Shown: one piece after another, positions 9,375 through 18,420 of the stretch | Layout: each line of letters begins with the position of its first letter | Position numbering within the stretch: position 1 is the stretch's first letter | DNA from: Atopobium sp. | GTDB taxonomy: Bacteria; Actinomycetota; Coriobacteriia; Coriobacteriales; Atopobiaceae | Direction of reading: 5' to 3' | Length of the DNA: 64,000 nt | Assembly: GCA_015258785.1 (NCBI GenBank) | Contig: JABZHP010000003.1 | Location: 1-64,000 of the forward strand | Made by a program: the position numbers and the translations under genes | The notes under the pieces: model-generated | What the model saw: the letters and a program-made list of their open reading frames with translations, nothing else | What the model was told of the DNA's origin: nothing | The model's database searches: none

Positions 9375-9464
9375 TCTTTATATTATTCCGCTTTAAGGCC
9401 CATAGTGTCGAGAAATTTAATCTCCAAACAAATACATTGTTATGTCCATATAGTTCTGAAAAAT

Positions 9465-11096
9465 CTAGCGGACTTCTGACAGCAGCTCATGTGCGTGAGC
9501 CAAAGAAGCCTCAGTTATAGAGCCTGAAAGCATGCGTGCAATCTCTTCTTCTCTCTGAGTACCAGAAACCTCTGTAAGAGAAGTTACAGGGAGCGCGTTA
9601 TGTTCTTCTGTCTTTGAGACTACATACTGTTTAGAGGCCATAACAGCAACCTGTGGCAGGTGAGTTACCACAATCACCTGATGTGTTTTAGCAAGCTGCG
9701 CTAAAACCTCTGCAAGAGCAACGGCAGTAGCTCCACCAACACCAGCGTCAACCTCATCAAATACAAGGGTATCGCAAACGTCAGACTCTCCTAGAACCAC
9801 TTTGCATGCGAGCATGACGCGAGAAACCTCACCACCAGAGGCAATCTTTCTAAGCGGACGAGCAGTCATCTGAGATGAAGGCTTATACATAAGCTCAATC
9901 TTTGTAGAGCCAACTTTATTCCACTGCTCAAAAGGAAGATCTTCAAAGTTCAATTCAATCTGAGCTGAGCCCATCTGCAGATGACTCATTTGCTTAGTAA
10001 CAGCATCACAAAGTTTTGGAGCTGCAGCAACACGAACCTTTTTAAGTGCCTGAGCCTTTACGGTAAGAGTCTCTTTTGCCCTATCTACCTCTGCCTGTGC
10101 CTCAAGAACAAGCTTTTCTGTGTCTCTTGTAACTTCAAGAAGATTTTGAGCTGCCTGGTATTTTTTAAATACATCTTTCATACCAGGGCCATACGTTCTC
10201 ATAAGACCCTGAAGACGAGCCATACGACTTTGCATCTCTTCAAGAGCTTCTTCATCAAAATCAAGAGATCCAACATAGCTTCTAAGCTCTGAAGAAACAT
10301 CCTCAATCTCTATAAGTGCGCTTGAAAGAGACTCTGCATAATTACCTAGCGTAACATCAATTGTTGCAGCACTTTGAAGCATCTGAACTGCATCAGAGAG
10401 AGAATCAATGACACCCTCATCTCCTGAGAGTAACTCGTGTGTTCCTCCTGCAGCTTGAAGGAGAGCCTCTGCGTGTTCAAACCGAGGAAGTTGCTCTTCT
10501 AGGTCTTCTAGCTCTCCTTCTTTAGGAGAGACCTCATCAATTCTTTGAACAAGAAATGCCGCTTCATCAATCTTTGCATTGCTAGACTGGCTTACTTCAA
10601 TAACTCGTTGAAGTTCAGCGATTGCAGCATGGTAAGCATGAAGAGCGTCTACATACTCTGTCTGACAAGATTGAATATCTGATCCAATCCATGCATCCAA
10701 CATGCTGACATGATTTTTTACGTCAAGTAGTCTTTGATGCTCATGCTGACCACAAAGATCAATTGATGTTCCAATACCTCCGGCCAGTTCTTTAACTGAT
10801 GCCATGTGGCCATCAATCTCTACTCTGCCTCTGCCATCAGCAGAGACTTTTCTAGAGACTACAATGCCCTCTTGATCTTCTGGCGAGGTAAAAAAGCGCG
10901 CCTCAACCCTAAGAGCGTCTGTTCCTTCTCTTACTGCAGAAGCATCAGCGCGCTCTCCTACTAAAAGCTTAATGGAAGATAAAAGAGCGGTTTTACCAGC
11001 ACCTGTCTCTCCTGTTAAAACAGTTAAACCTGAGGCGGGAGCAAGAGAAGCATCTTCAATAAGTGCGACATTTTGCACGCGAAGTTCATCAAGCAT
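9465..11096 (-). CDS. recN: DNA repair protein RecN
   Basis: SMC-like ATPase acting early in double-strand-break repair. The 543-residue protein opens with the RecN-type LRVQNVALIEDAS and a Walker A motif GETGAGKT at about 28-36. Long coiled-coil arms follow, then the signature ASGGEVSRVMLACK and a Walker B region TLVFDEVDAGVGG near the C-terminus. It lies 11 bases after nadK, the common nadK-recN pairing. Confidence 0.95.
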   Translation of the reverse strand: MLDELRVQNVALIEDASLAPASGLTVLTGETGAGKTALLSSIKLLVGERADASAVREGTDALRVEARFFTSPEDQEGIVVSRKVSADGRGRVEIDGHMASVKELAGGIGTSIDLCGQHEHQRLLDVKNHVSMLDAWIGSDIQSCQTEYVDALHAYHAAIAELQRVIEVSQSSNAKIDEAAFLVQRIDEVSPKEGELEDLEEQLPRFEHAEALLQAAGGTHELLSGDEGVIDSLSDAVQMLQSAATIDVTLGNYAESLSSALIEIEDVSSELRSYVGSLDFDEEALEEMQSRMARLQGLMRTYGPGMKDVFKKYQAAQNLLEVTRDTEKLVLEAQAEVDRAKETLTVKAQALKKVRVAAAPKLCDAVTKQMSHLQMGSAQIELNFEDLPFEQWNKVGSTKIELMYKPSSQMTARPLRKIASGGEVSRVMLACKVVLGESDVCDTLVFDEVDAGVGGATAVALAEVLAQLAKTHQVIVVTHLPQVAVMASKQYVVSKTEEHNALPVTSLTEVSGTQREEEIARMLSGSITEASLAHAHELLSEVR

Positions 11097-11107
11097 ATGC
11101 GACCTGC

Positions 11108-11965
11108 TTACTGACCAGTTTTACCGTAAAATACGCGAGAAACTGAACGATAGAAACTATCAGCACTTCTATCAAGCAGAATGATATCTCCTGGTCCACG
11201 GCTAATACGAGCTTTGGTAGCCACACCCTCTTCTGGATGCTTAATGTTTTGTCCATCAGAGAAGAAGTGACATGTTGCTGGTCTATCTTTTGACATGGTA
11301 ATTTCAACCACATCAGAAGGAGAGGTAAGGAATGCACGAGCCAAAATAGTATGTGGTGCGATTGGCACACAAACCATTCCCGAGAACTCTGGTGTAACAA
11401 TAGGGCCACCAGCAGCAAGAGCATAGCCGGTGGATCCAGTTGCCGTACTAACAACAAAACCATCACCGCGAAGCTTATCAATATGGTTGCCTGATACAGA
11501 AACCGTAAACTCAACCATATCGCCTGCTCCACCTCTGGAAACTGCAAAATCATTGAGCGAGAAGGTCTTCTCGACGTAAGTTTCTCCAGATGGAAGCTCA
11601 TACTCTGTCTCTATTGCAAGTGTTGCTCTTCTAGATACGTGGAGCTCTCCAGCAAGAGCATCAGCTACCATCTCAATCATGTGATTAGGAGTTGCACTGG
11701 TTAAAAAGCCAAGGTGACCATAAGAGATGCCCAAAATTGGAATTTCTGAATACTCAACAATTTTGGCGGCCCTCAGAAGCGTTCCATCTCCACCAAGAGA
11801 AATAACAAGCTGGCAATCAGAACAATCTACAACTTTATCCGGGAAAAGCTTTTTATCGTGTGCCCATTGAACATCACAGCCCTGTTCAAAGAGCCATTCT
11901 TCAAGTTCACGTGCACCAGAAACAGCAACTTCTCTTGAATAATTTGGAACAAGAAGTACCTTCAC
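11108..11965 (-). CDS. nadK: NAD kinase
   Basis: Phosphorylates NAD to NADP. The frame is open upstream to 12016, but a GTG at 11965 gives a family-typical start (VKVLLVPNYSREVA) behind GGGAGAG at 8-base spacing, for 285 residues. The diagnostic SLGGDGTLLRAA motif and the second glycine-rich motif STATGSTGYALAAGGP are present. It sits between tlyA and recN in the order tlyA-nadK-recN, a common arrangement in Gram-positive bacteria and actinobacteria. Confidence 0.94.
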   Translation of the reverse strand: MKVLLVPNYSREVAVSGARELEEWLFEQGCDVQWAHDKKLFPDKVVDCSDCQLVISLGGDGTLLRAAKIVEYSEIPILGISYGHLGFLTSATPNHMIEMVADALAGELHVSRRATLAIETEYELPSGETYVEKTFSLNDFAVSRGGAGDMVEFTVSVSGNHIDKLRGDGFVVSTATGSTGYALAAGGPIVTPEFSGMVCVPIAPHTILARAFLTSPSDVVEITMSKDRPATCHFFSDGQNIKHPEEGVATKARISRGPGDIILLDRSADSFYRSVSRVFYGKTGQ

Positions 11966-12082
11966 GCAAACCACTCTCCCGATTTTGCTTGATTGCACAA
12001 CTGAAACAGTTAACACGTCTGATTCGATGTACTTAGTATACCTAAAAAACTACGAACAATACTACAAAATAGAACATTCGTT

Positions 12083-12889
12083 CTATTTCACTATTTCTAC
12101 AGAATGACTCGATACCACTGAAGCAAGATCTAAATCAAACGAACCTGCCTCAAACTGACCAAACAGTAAATATTCCACGTTACCCTTAGCGCCGTGAATA
12201 GGACTTTCACACGCGCCCAAAGGACCCATATGAGCTTCCTTAAACGCATCGGAAACCTTTTGCAGCGTTTGCAGACGCACGGAGGCATCAGTAACAATAC
12301 CGCCCTCACCAACTTCTTCCCTCTTAGCTTCAAACTGCGGTTTGACCAGCGTAACAAAGACTCCTTCAGGAGCTAGAACATCTAAAACAGAAGGAAAAAT
12401 TGACAAGACTGACGTAAACGATATGTCACACACAGCAACATCAAAAACATGCGAGTAGCCCATTTCTGGCAGGGACGTAATATTTGTACGTTCGAGCAGT
12501 TCAACCCTGCTGTCGTTTCTGAGCGACCAATCAAACTGCGCATAGCCAACATCAACCGAGGTAACCGAAGCAGCTCCATGTTGAAGCAGGCAATCGGTAA
12601 AACCACCAGTTGAACAGCCAATATCTAAACATTTTTTCTGTTGAACCGTAAAATCAAAAACTTCAAAGGCGCGCTCAAGCTTAAGTCCGCCTCGGCTCAC
12701 ATACGGGATAGCGCCTTTTACGTGCAGAAACAATCCCTCAGGAACAAGCTCTCCTGCTGAAGTTAATCTTCTGTCACTCGTAGAAACATCACCTGCAAGA
12801 ATTGCACGTAATGCAGCTTGAGTGTCCTTGAAAAATCCTTGCCTAACCAGCTCTTTATCGAGCCTTTGGCGAGAAATGCGTTGAGCCAC
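12083..12889 (-). CDS. tlyA: TlyA family rRNA 2'-O-ribose methyltransferase
   Basis: Protein of 268 residues with an N-terminal S4 RNA-binding domain (about 5-65) and a C-terminal FtsJ-type methyltransferase domain with the SAM loop CLDIGCSTGGFTDCLL. TlyA enzymes methylate 23S rRNA C1920 and sometimes 16S rRNA C1409; annotations as hemolysin stem from heterologous work. The GTG start at 12889-12887 overlaps the xseB stop codon by one base (TAGTG), so coupled translation is likely. Confidence 0.92.
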   Translation of the reverse strand: MAQRISRQRLDKELVRQGFFKDTQAALRAILAGDVSTSDRRLTSAGELVPEGLFLHVKGAIPYVSRGGLKLERAFEVFDFTVQQKKCLDIGCSTGGFTDCLLQHGAASVTSVDVGYAQFDWSLRNDSRVELLERTNITSLPEMGYSHVFDVAVCDISFTSVLSIFPSVLDVLAPEGVFVTLVKPQFEAKREEVGEGGIVTDASVRLQTLQKVSDAFKEAHMGPLGACESPIHGAKGNVEYLLFGQFEAGSFDLDLASVVSSHSVEIVK

Positions 12890-13248
12890 TAGTGCTCATC
12901 GCTTTCTGAAACCACATCATCAGACGACGTTTCATCTGCAGCTGAAGCCTCAGCTTGCTCAGAAGAAGTCTGCTCGTCAGCGATAGCTTCGGTAGCCTCT
13001 GTGGCGCTCTCTGCGTCAGCCGTATCTCCTGCAGCCTGAGCCTGAACCAGACGCTCTTCCTCTTCTGCCGTAAACTCTGTAGTGTCAACCATGTTGACAG
13101 CCTTTGAGCCTAGAGCAATAGCCTCATCAAAGAGGTCAAGAGAATGCTCCAGTGAGACGTTCTTATCGCGAACTTGATCAACAATCGAGTCAAGCCTTGC
13201 GGTTATCTGGTCAAAGCTTTGATATTCAGACGTATCGATTTTTGCCAT
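12889..13248 (-). CDS. xseB: Exodeoxyribonuclease VII small subunit with acidic tail
   Basis: The first ~65 residues match XseB, a small helical subunit that regulates the single-strand exonuclease XseA (FDQITARLDSIVDQVRDKNVSLEHSLDLFDEAIALG). The remaining ~50 residues form a low-complexity tail rich in Ala, Glu, Ser, Thr and Asp, which is not part of the usual 70-80 residue family. The xseA gene, normally next to xseB, is not in the window. The gene is flanked at 2-base distance by nusB and by overlap by tlyA. Confidence 0.85.
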   Translation of the reverse strand: MAKIDTSEYQSFDQITARLDSIVDQVRDKNVSLEHSLDLFDEAIALGSKAVNMVDTTEFTAEEEERLVQAQAAGDTADAESATEATEAIADEQTSSEQAEASAADETSSDDVVSESDEH

Positions 13249-13250
13249 GG

Positions 13251-13754
13251 CTACTCTGCATCTTCCACAGAGCTTACTGGCTCTTCTTCAGAATTGTCCT
13301 GTTCAGCAGACTGCTTATGACACAGAGAATAAATGTCTTCTCCAGCCTCAATATCGTCAACAATACGGCCGAGAACACCGTTAATAAAACGAGGAGAATC
13401 GTCACCACAATAGGCGCGAGCAAGGTCAACTACCTCGTTAATAGCAACAGCAACGTCAACCTCTGGAACCTCCAGAATCTCGTAGAGAGAAATTCTTAGA
13501 AGATTGCGGTCAACAGAAGGCATGCGATCAATTGCCCAGTCTTTTGAGTAAGCAGCAATGATGTCATCAAGATCATCTCTGATGCCGTCTGCTCCAACTG
13601 CCAGTGACTGCGCATACTCGTCAAGAGGTCCCTCGGAGAGTGTATAGTCTCCGTCGAGGACCTCAAGAACGCTGCGATTAGTGGCTTCAGCCTGGAACAA
13701 AAGCTGTAGTGCTTGGCTACGGGCGCGGGTACGTCCAAAAAACTTAACGCTCAA
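13251..13754 (-). CDS. nusB: Transcription antitermination factor NusB
   Basis: RNA-binding helical protein that acts with NusE/S10 in antitermination of rRNA operons. The 167 residues include the RARSQALQLLFQAEAT opening and the C-terminal NEVVDLARAYCGDDSPRFINGVLG motif typical of NusB. An acidic tail of about 20 residues follows. The start is a TTG at 13754-13752 preceded by AAGGAG at 5-base spacing; no ATG is available near the conserved start. It lies between the Asp23 gene and xseB. Confidence 0.93.
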   Translation of the reverse strand: MSVKFFGRTRARSQALQLLFQAEATNRSVLEVLDGDYTLSEGPLDEYAQSLAVGADGIRDDLDDIIAAYSKDWAIDRMPSVDRNLLRISLYEILEVPEVDVAVAINEVVDLARAYCGDDSPRFINGVLGRIVDDIEAGEDIYSLCHKQSAEQDNSEEEPVSSVEDAE

Positions 13755-13756
13755 GC

Positions 13757-14122
13757 CTACTCCTTAGGAAAAACAAGGCTGTCAATGTAAACATCAACGG
13801 AAGCAATACTGACGCCAATCTGCTCATTTACGGCAGTTGCAACAGCAAGTCTTACCTCAGAAGCAAGCTTTGTGAAAGGATAGCCGTAGAAAACGGTAAG
13901 GTGAACTCCAAGATGAAGCTGACCGTTCTCTACGCCTGCCTCAACAGCCTTCTCTGGTGCAAGGCTTCTGCTGGTAAAGACGTTAATAAGATTGGATGCC
14001 AGTGTATCGTTTCCGCCAACGGAGGCAACACCTTCAACACTTCCAGCTGCGCCGGAGACAACCGTTGAAATTACATCTTTTGAGATGCCGATGCCTGCTA
14101 TACGAAGCTCTGTTTCAGCCAT
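13757..14122 (-). CDS. Asp23/Gls24 family envelope stress response protein
   Basis: A 121-residue soluble protein of the Asp23/Gls24 family. It has the conserved ISKDVISTVVSGAAGSVEGV start and a later LHLGVHLTVFYG region. In Firmicutes members lie at the membrane through an anchor protein and affect cell-envelope homeostasis. No anchor gene is adjacent. The genomic setting efp-asp23-nusB is widely conserved and supports the identification. Confidence 0.9.
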   Translation of the reverse strand: MAETELRIAGIGISKDVISTVVSGAAGSVEGVASVGGNDTLASNLINVFTSRSLAPEKAVEAGVENGQLHLGVHLTVFYGYPFTKLASEVRLAVATAVNEQIGVSIASVDVYIDSLVFPKE

Positions 14123-14203
14123 GTCTACCCCCTAAAAAGACAAACTGTCTTTGAAATAATTACTCAATACCTGTTGGGCGCTTATGCACCCAAAGAGAAT
14201 GCA

Positions 14204-14767
14204 TTAAACGCGAGAAACAAACTTACCGTCGCGAGTGTCAACCTTAATGCGCTCACCCTGGTTCAGATACATTGGAACCTGAAGAGTTGCACCAGTCTCA
14301 ATGGTAGCTGGCTTAGTACCACCCTGAACGGTGTCTCCCTTGAAGCCTGGGTCAGTCTCAGTGATCTCTGCCTCAATGAACATTGGAGGCTCAACGCCAA
14401 GAAGCTCAGTGTCTGCATAGAGAAGCTGTGCGTTATCGTTCTCCTTGAACCAGACGCTCTTCTCGCCAATGAAATCAGCAGGAACAGCTACCTGATCGTA
14501 AGTCTCATTGTCCATGAAGTAGAAGGACTCACCGTCGTTGTAGAGGTACTGCATCTCTTTGGTGAGCAGAAGAACGTTCTCAAACTTGGTGCCAGCGTTG
14601 CAGGTCTGATCAATAACGCGACCAGAGCGAAGGTCACGAATCTTATAGCGGACAAAAGCGCCGCCCTTACCTGGCTTTACGTGCTGGAACTCAACGATGG
14701 TGTAGTACTTATCGTTAATCTTAAGGCCAAGGCCGTTCTTAAAATCTGCGGTGCTGATAGTTGCCAC
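14204..14767 (-). CDS. efp: Elongation factor P
   Basis: Translation factor that relieves ribosome stalling at polyproline stretches. The 187-residue protein shows the three-domain layout, with the functional loop KPGKGGAF placing Lys34 at the tip as in other EF-P proteins. No lysine-modifying gene (epmA, epmB or a rhamnosyltransferase such as earP) is present in the window. The gap to the Asp23 gene holds two short inverted repeats (TTGGG...CCCAA and AAAGACA...TGTCTTT) without a T-run. Confidence 0.96.
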   Translation of the reverse strand: MATISTADFKNGLGLKINDKYYTIVEFQHVKPGKGGAFVRYKIRDLRSGRVIDQTCNAGTKFENVLLLTKEMQYLYNDGESFYFMDNETYDQVAVPADFIGEKSVWFKENDNAQLLYADTELLGVEPPMFIEAEITETDPGFKGDTVQGGTKPATIETGATLQVPMYLNQGERIKVDTRDGKFVSRV

Positions 14768-14903
14768 GTCTAACTCTTTTCACTCGATAAAGTCGCGAGA
14801 AGAACGTGAATTTTCAAACTACCCGCGACACGTATATGCATGTTGGATTTTATCAGTTTCACGCCTTCCGTGCTGGCGGCTCTTGTGAAAATGCAAAATT
14901 TGC

Positions 14904-15311
14904 TTACTTCTTTTTAATAAAACTCTCTTTAATAAGGCGAGGAAGCTGTGGAATTGCCATAAGTCCGTGTTTAAAGACAAACCAAAAGTTTGGAGAACGC
15001 ACGAGCTTCTCCTCCCCTATGTAGGTGCGAATTGCCCTGAGTGTTGCTTTATTGTCTCGTGTAGAAAACGAGTAGTTACCATTACTTTTAGTAAAGATAG
15101 CAAAGCGAGAAATGCTTTTGGTACGTCCCATAACTGAGGCGGCCACATGATCTATCTGATCCCAGGGAATCTGGATGTAATCTTCGGGATTTTTCTGGTT
15201 GTAGAACTCAAAGGCCTTATTGCCAATAAGGATATCGCCATACGTAGCTAGCCCATGGAATGACGTTGCCTTTGCGGTGAAATCGACCGTACTGTTTTGA
15301 GACTGAGCCAT
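14904..15311 (-). CDS. manO: DUF956 family protein (ManO-like)
   Basis: A 135-residue soluble protein of the DUF956 family, found almost always at the end of mannose-class PTS operons and named ManO in streptococci and lactobacilli, where it affects mannose PTS expression. Visible features include the FHGLATYGDILIGNKAFEFYN opening and the central IPWDQIDHVAASV segment. The ATG has a GAAAGGA ribosome site. It is separated from the IID gene by a terminator-like hairpin, so it may be expressed at a lower level. Confidence 0.85.
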   Translation of the reverse strand: MAQSQNSTVDFTAKATSFHGLATYGDILIGNKAFEFYNQKNPEDYIQIPWDQIDHVAASVMGRTKSISRFAIFTKSNGNYSFSTRDNKATLRAIRTYIGEEKLVRSPNFWFVFKHGLMAIPQLPRLIKESFIKKK

Positions 15312-15321
15312 ACAATCCTTT

Positions 15322-15359
15322 CAAAAAATGGGTCGCACCCATTATAGAGCGCGACCCAT
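15322..15359 (-). terminator. Terminator or attenuator between manN and manO
   Basis: ATGGGTCGC (15328-15336) pairs perfectly with GCGACCCAT (15351-15359). On the minus strand the stem is followed directly by a run of six T residues (15328-15323), a canonical intrinsic terminator. The T-run lies next to the manO ribosome site. The loop contains TATAAT on the minus strand, which could serve manO as its own -10 element. Confidence 0.7.
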
Positions 15360-15398
15360 ATTAGTGCGACTTTAAGTACTAGAACGTACTCTTACTCA

Positions 15399-16316
15399 TT
15401 ACATAAAGCCAAGGAGTCGACCAATAATACCAACGGCAAAGAGAGCCAGGATGATAGCAATTGGAGAGACCTTCTTCTTAAGCAGTGAGCAGCAAAGCAG
15501 TGTCAGACCAACAGCTGCCAGTCCAGGAACAAGCGAGTCAAGGTTGTTCTGAAGTGTAGTTACCTTGACTGGATCAAGACCGTTTGGTCCAAGAGCAGCG
15601 TAAAGCTTTAATGCTTGATACATTCCGTCTACTCCTGAAGGAATGCTTGTCCAGTCAATGTAGGCGCCTGCCTGCTGAGGAATGGTAGAAACAACTGGGG
15701 TAAATGAAATAGAAACCCAACGCTGTACCAGGGCACCAATGATAAACATACCAAGAATAGAAGCACCCTCAGTAATCTTGCCCAGCATGCCGCCAGAAAG
15801 ATCGGAAGAAATTGAAGCGCCTGCCTTGTAGCCAAACTCCTGGGTGTACCACAGGAAGGAAAGGCGGATGACGTTCCACAGAACAAAGAAGAGAATAGGG
15901 CCAAGTGCAGAACCACCAGCGGCAATAGATGCGCCGAGTGCTCCAAGAATTGGACGGACAGTAAACCAGAAGACTGGATCACCAACACCGGCCAGAGGGC
16001 CCATCATGCCTACCTTAACGCCCTGAATTGCAACATCGTCAATAGGCTCACCGTTAGCACGTCCCTCCTCCAGTGCAAGGGTAACGCCCATGACTGGTGC
16101 AGAAACATAAGGGTGAGTGTTGTAGAACTCAAGGTGGCGCTTAAGAGCTGCTACCTGATCTTCTTTGTTTGGATAAAGCTTTTTGATGGCTGGAATCATT
16201 GAGAATGCCCAACCACCGTTCTGCATACGCTCGTAGTTCCAAGAACCCTGAAGGAACTGATGACGAAGAGCAACAGACATGCGGTCTTTCTTAGAAAGCT
16301 GAATCTTATTCTCCAT
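15399..16316 (-). CDS. manN: PTS mannose-class transporter subunit IID
   Basis: Membrane subunit IID of a mannose-family phosphotransferase, acting with IIC as the sugar channel. The start is taken as the ATG at 16316-16314 (305 residues) because AAGGAG precedes it at about 10 bases; a GTG three codons upstream is nearly on top of that site. Typical features are the N-terminal LRHQFLQGSWNYERMQNGGWAFSM-type segment, a long cytoplasmic region with GPLAGVGDP, and C-terminal hydrophobic helices. Substrate specificity (mannose, glucose, fructose or glucosamine) cannot be read from sequence. Confidence 0.93.
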   Translation of the reverse strand: MENKIQLSKKDRMSVALRHQFLQGSWNYERMQNGGWAFSMIPAIKKLYPNKEDQVAALKRHLEFYNTHPYVSAPVMGVTLALEEGRANGEPIDDVAIQGVKVGMMGPLAGVGDPVFWFTVRPILGALGASIAAGGSALGPILFFVLWNVIRLSFLWYTQEFGYKAGASISSDLSGGMLGKITEGASILGMFIIGALVQRWVSISFTPVVSTIPQQAGAYIDWTSIPSGVDGMYQALKLYAALGPNGLDPVKVTTLQNNLDSLVPGLAAVGLTLLCCSLLKKKVSPIAIILALFAVGIIGRLLGFM

Positions 16317-16337
16317 TAGTTTCACGCTCCTTCAGAA

Positions 16338-17153
16338 TTAGTAGTTGTCAATAATATCGCCGAGCGGATCACCAGATCCGCCACCTGCGCCGCCACCCTG
16401 CTTAGCAAGGTCTTTAAGACCAATGTAGAGAATAGCAAGGCAAACACCAATAACACCAAGAGCAATAAGAGTGAGCTGGTTAATAGCAGCAAAGACAAAG
16501 CCAAGAGCAAAGAACGGCCAAACCTCACGAGTAGCCATCATGTTAATGACCATTGCGTAACCAACAGCAGCAACCATGCCGCCGCCAACTGCCATACCGC
16601 CAGTGAGCCACTTAGGCATTGCGTTTAGAGCATCAGTGACAATAGCTGGGTCAATGAAGCAAAGAGCAGCTGCAGGAACGGCAATACGTGCGCCCTGCAT
16701 GAGGATAGCTACAATGTGCCAACGCTCGATTGCAGCAAAATCGCCCTTCTCGGCAGCTGCATCCATTGCGTGGACAATACCAGTTGCAATAGTACGAGCA
16801 ATCATGGTAAGGAACAGGCCTGCTACTGACAGAGGAATTGCAAGTGCAATAGAGGTGTTAATAGCAGCGGTGGTGTCAGTATCTCCACCATTCAGTGCCA
16901 AAACCATAATAATTGCGGATGCAACAGATGCCAAAGCTGCGTCTGGTGCAACTGCAGCTCCGATGTTTGCCCAACCAAGAGCAATCATCTGAAGAGAACC
17001 GCCGAGGATAATTCCCTCAGCAGGGTGACCAGTCACAAGGCCAATCAGTGAGCAAGCAACCAGGGGCTGGTGGAACTCCCACTGGTCAAGAATACCTTCC
17101 ATGCCAGCGAGAAGAGCAACAATTACGACAAGCAGTATTGTGATAGGTGTCAT
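16338..17153 (-). CDS. manM: PTS mannose-class transporter subunit IIC
   Basis: Polytopic subunit IIC of 271 residues with the family-typical QWEFHQPLVACSLIGLVTG and LGGSLQMIALGWANIGAAVAP segments. It forms the translocation channel with IID. The ATG at 17153 is preceded by AAGGAGG at ideal spacing. It lies 16 bases after the IIAB gene. The C-terminus ends in a glycine-rich GGGAGGGSGD stretch before the stop. Confidence 0.94.
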   Translation of the reverse strand: MTPITILLVVIVALLAGMEGILDQWEFHQPLVACSLIGLVTGHPAEGIILGGSLQMIALGWANIGAAVAPDAALASVASAIIMVLALNGGDTDTTAAINTSIALAIPLSVAGLFLTMIARTIATGIVHAMDAAAEKGDFAAIERWHIVAILMQGARIAVPAAALCFIDPAIVTDALNAMPKWLTGGMAVGGGMVAAVGYAMVINMMATREVWPFFALGFVFAAINQLTLIALGVIGVCLAILYIGLKDLAKQGGGAGGGSGDPLGDIIDNY

Positions 17154-17169
17154 TTCTACCTCCTTCTAG

Positions 17170-18171
17170 TTACTTACGGGCGCCAAGCTCGGACTTAGCT
17201 TTTTTAAGCATTGCCTCAAAGTTCTCTGCGCTGTCTGCAGGAACCTTACGAACATCAAACGTTGTACCGCACTCGCGGATGGCCTCAAGGGTCTTTACGT
17301 CGTCCTCATCCATAGCAACTGCGTTGGTAACAACAACTTTGCCAACAGAGTGAGCCATAGAACCAAGGTTTGCTTCCTTGATTTCTACGCCACCCTCAAT
17401 TGCGCGAAGCATATCTTGAGGAGTCTCAAACAGAAGCATTGCCTTGGTATTGCCAAAACGAGTATCGTGAGCAATCTCAATAATCTTCTTAATAGGAACA
17501 ACGTGGACATGTACTCCTGGAGGAGCTGCCTGAACAATCATGGTCTTGCGGAGCTCATCTTGAGCAACACCATCAGAGCAGACAATAATGCGATCTGGCT
17601 TGGTCATCTTTGTCCACGTAGTTGCAACCTGACCATGCAGAAGACGGGTATCAATACGAGCAAGAACAATCTTAAGCTTGCCATCACCAATAACGGTACC
17701 TGCAGGAATTGCTCCCTGAGGTGCTGCAGGAGCGGCAGGAACATCAGTAGGTGTTGCCTCTTGTGGCTCAAGCTCTTCTGGCTTAATCTTTACGCCCATA
17801 CGAGCTTCAGAGTAGATCTCTTTTGCTACCTCAGCTGCGGTATCTACACCAAGACGAGAGCCATAAGCTGCAATAAGCATTGGGAGGTTAAGGCCAGTAA
17901 CAGCAACCCAATCCTCTTTACCCTCTTCCTCAAGAACGCGAGAAATCTGGTTAAAGGGGGTGCCACCCCATAGGTCAACCAAGAACAAAACGTGCTCTTG
18001 ATCTTCAAGCGTGGCAATTGCTTCGAGAATCTTCTGATGCAGGTCATCTGGGCCCATATCAGGAGTAAGCGTTACAGCTACAACGCCTTCCTGTGGTCCA
18101 AAAATCATGCCGCCAGAATCTTTGATGCCCTCGGCAAATTTGCCATGGCTGGCTAGAACGATACTAACCAC
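17170..18171 (-). CDS. manL: PTS mannose-class phosphotransferase subunit IIAB
   Basis: Cytoplasmic fused IIA-IIB protein that passes phosphate from HPr to the incoming sugar. The GTG at 18171 is chosen because AAGGAGG lies 5 bases before it, giving 333 residues beginning VVSIVLASHGKF. The phosphorylated residues are His9 in the ASHG motif of IIA and a His near 179 in the RLLHGQV motif of IIB. The two domains are joined by a proline/alanine-rich linker at about 133-160. It is the first gene of the PTS operon. Confidence 0.94.
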   Translation of the reverse strand: MVSIVLASHGKFAEGIKDSGGMIFGPQEGVVAVTLTPDMGPDDLHQKILEAIATLEDQEHVLFLVDLWGGTPFNQISRVLEEEGKEDWVAVTGLNLPMLIAAYGSRLGVDTAAEVAKEIYSEARMGVKIKPEELEPQEATPTDVPAAPAAPQGAIPAGTVIGDGKLKIVLARIDTRLLHGQVATTWTKMTKPDRIIVCSDGVAQDELRKTMIVQAAPPGVHVHVVPIKKIIEIAHDTRFGNTKAMLLFETPQDMLRAIEGGVEIKEANLGSMAHSVGKVVVTNAVAMDEDDVKTLEAIRECGTTFDVRKVPADSAENFEAMLKKAKSELGARK

Positions 18172-18323
18172 TTCTACCTCCTTCTTTCTCACCTAATAAA
18201 ACAAATGAAACTGTAGACATAACAATGAAAAAAACATTTACTTTTCTGATTTTATTACATATATCTGAAGCGTGTCTTCACTAACCTAACTCTTTTTAGA
18301 TTTTTTAGGTTTTATAAGCCAAT

Positions 18324-18353
18324 TTTAGAGCGAGAAGACCTTCTCGCCCTAAA
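18324..18353. repeat. Inverted pair of the GCGAGAAG motif in an intergenic hairpin
   Basis: TTTAG-A-GCGAGAAG is followed after two bases by CTTCTCGC-C-CTAAA, forming a nearly perfect inverted repeat that contains one copy of the window-wide motif on each strand. It lies between the pepQ terminator and the PTS promoter region. No T-run follows it on either side, so it is not an ordinary terminator by itself. Confidence 0.7.
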
Positions 18354-18360
18354 GGTGAAC

Positions 18361-18397
18361 AAAAAATACGGCCAGAAACCCAAAGCTTCTGGCCGTA
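18361..18397 (-). terminator. Rho-independent terminator after pepQ
   Basis: An 11-bp perfect stem TACGGCCAGAA / TTCTGGCCGTA at 18367-18377 and 18387-18397 with a 9-base loop, followed on the minus strand by six T residues (18366-18361). It lies 24 bases beyond the pepQ stop codon. Confidence 0.9.
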
Positions 18398-18420
18398 AGA
18401 ATTCTGTATATCGCGTCTAG

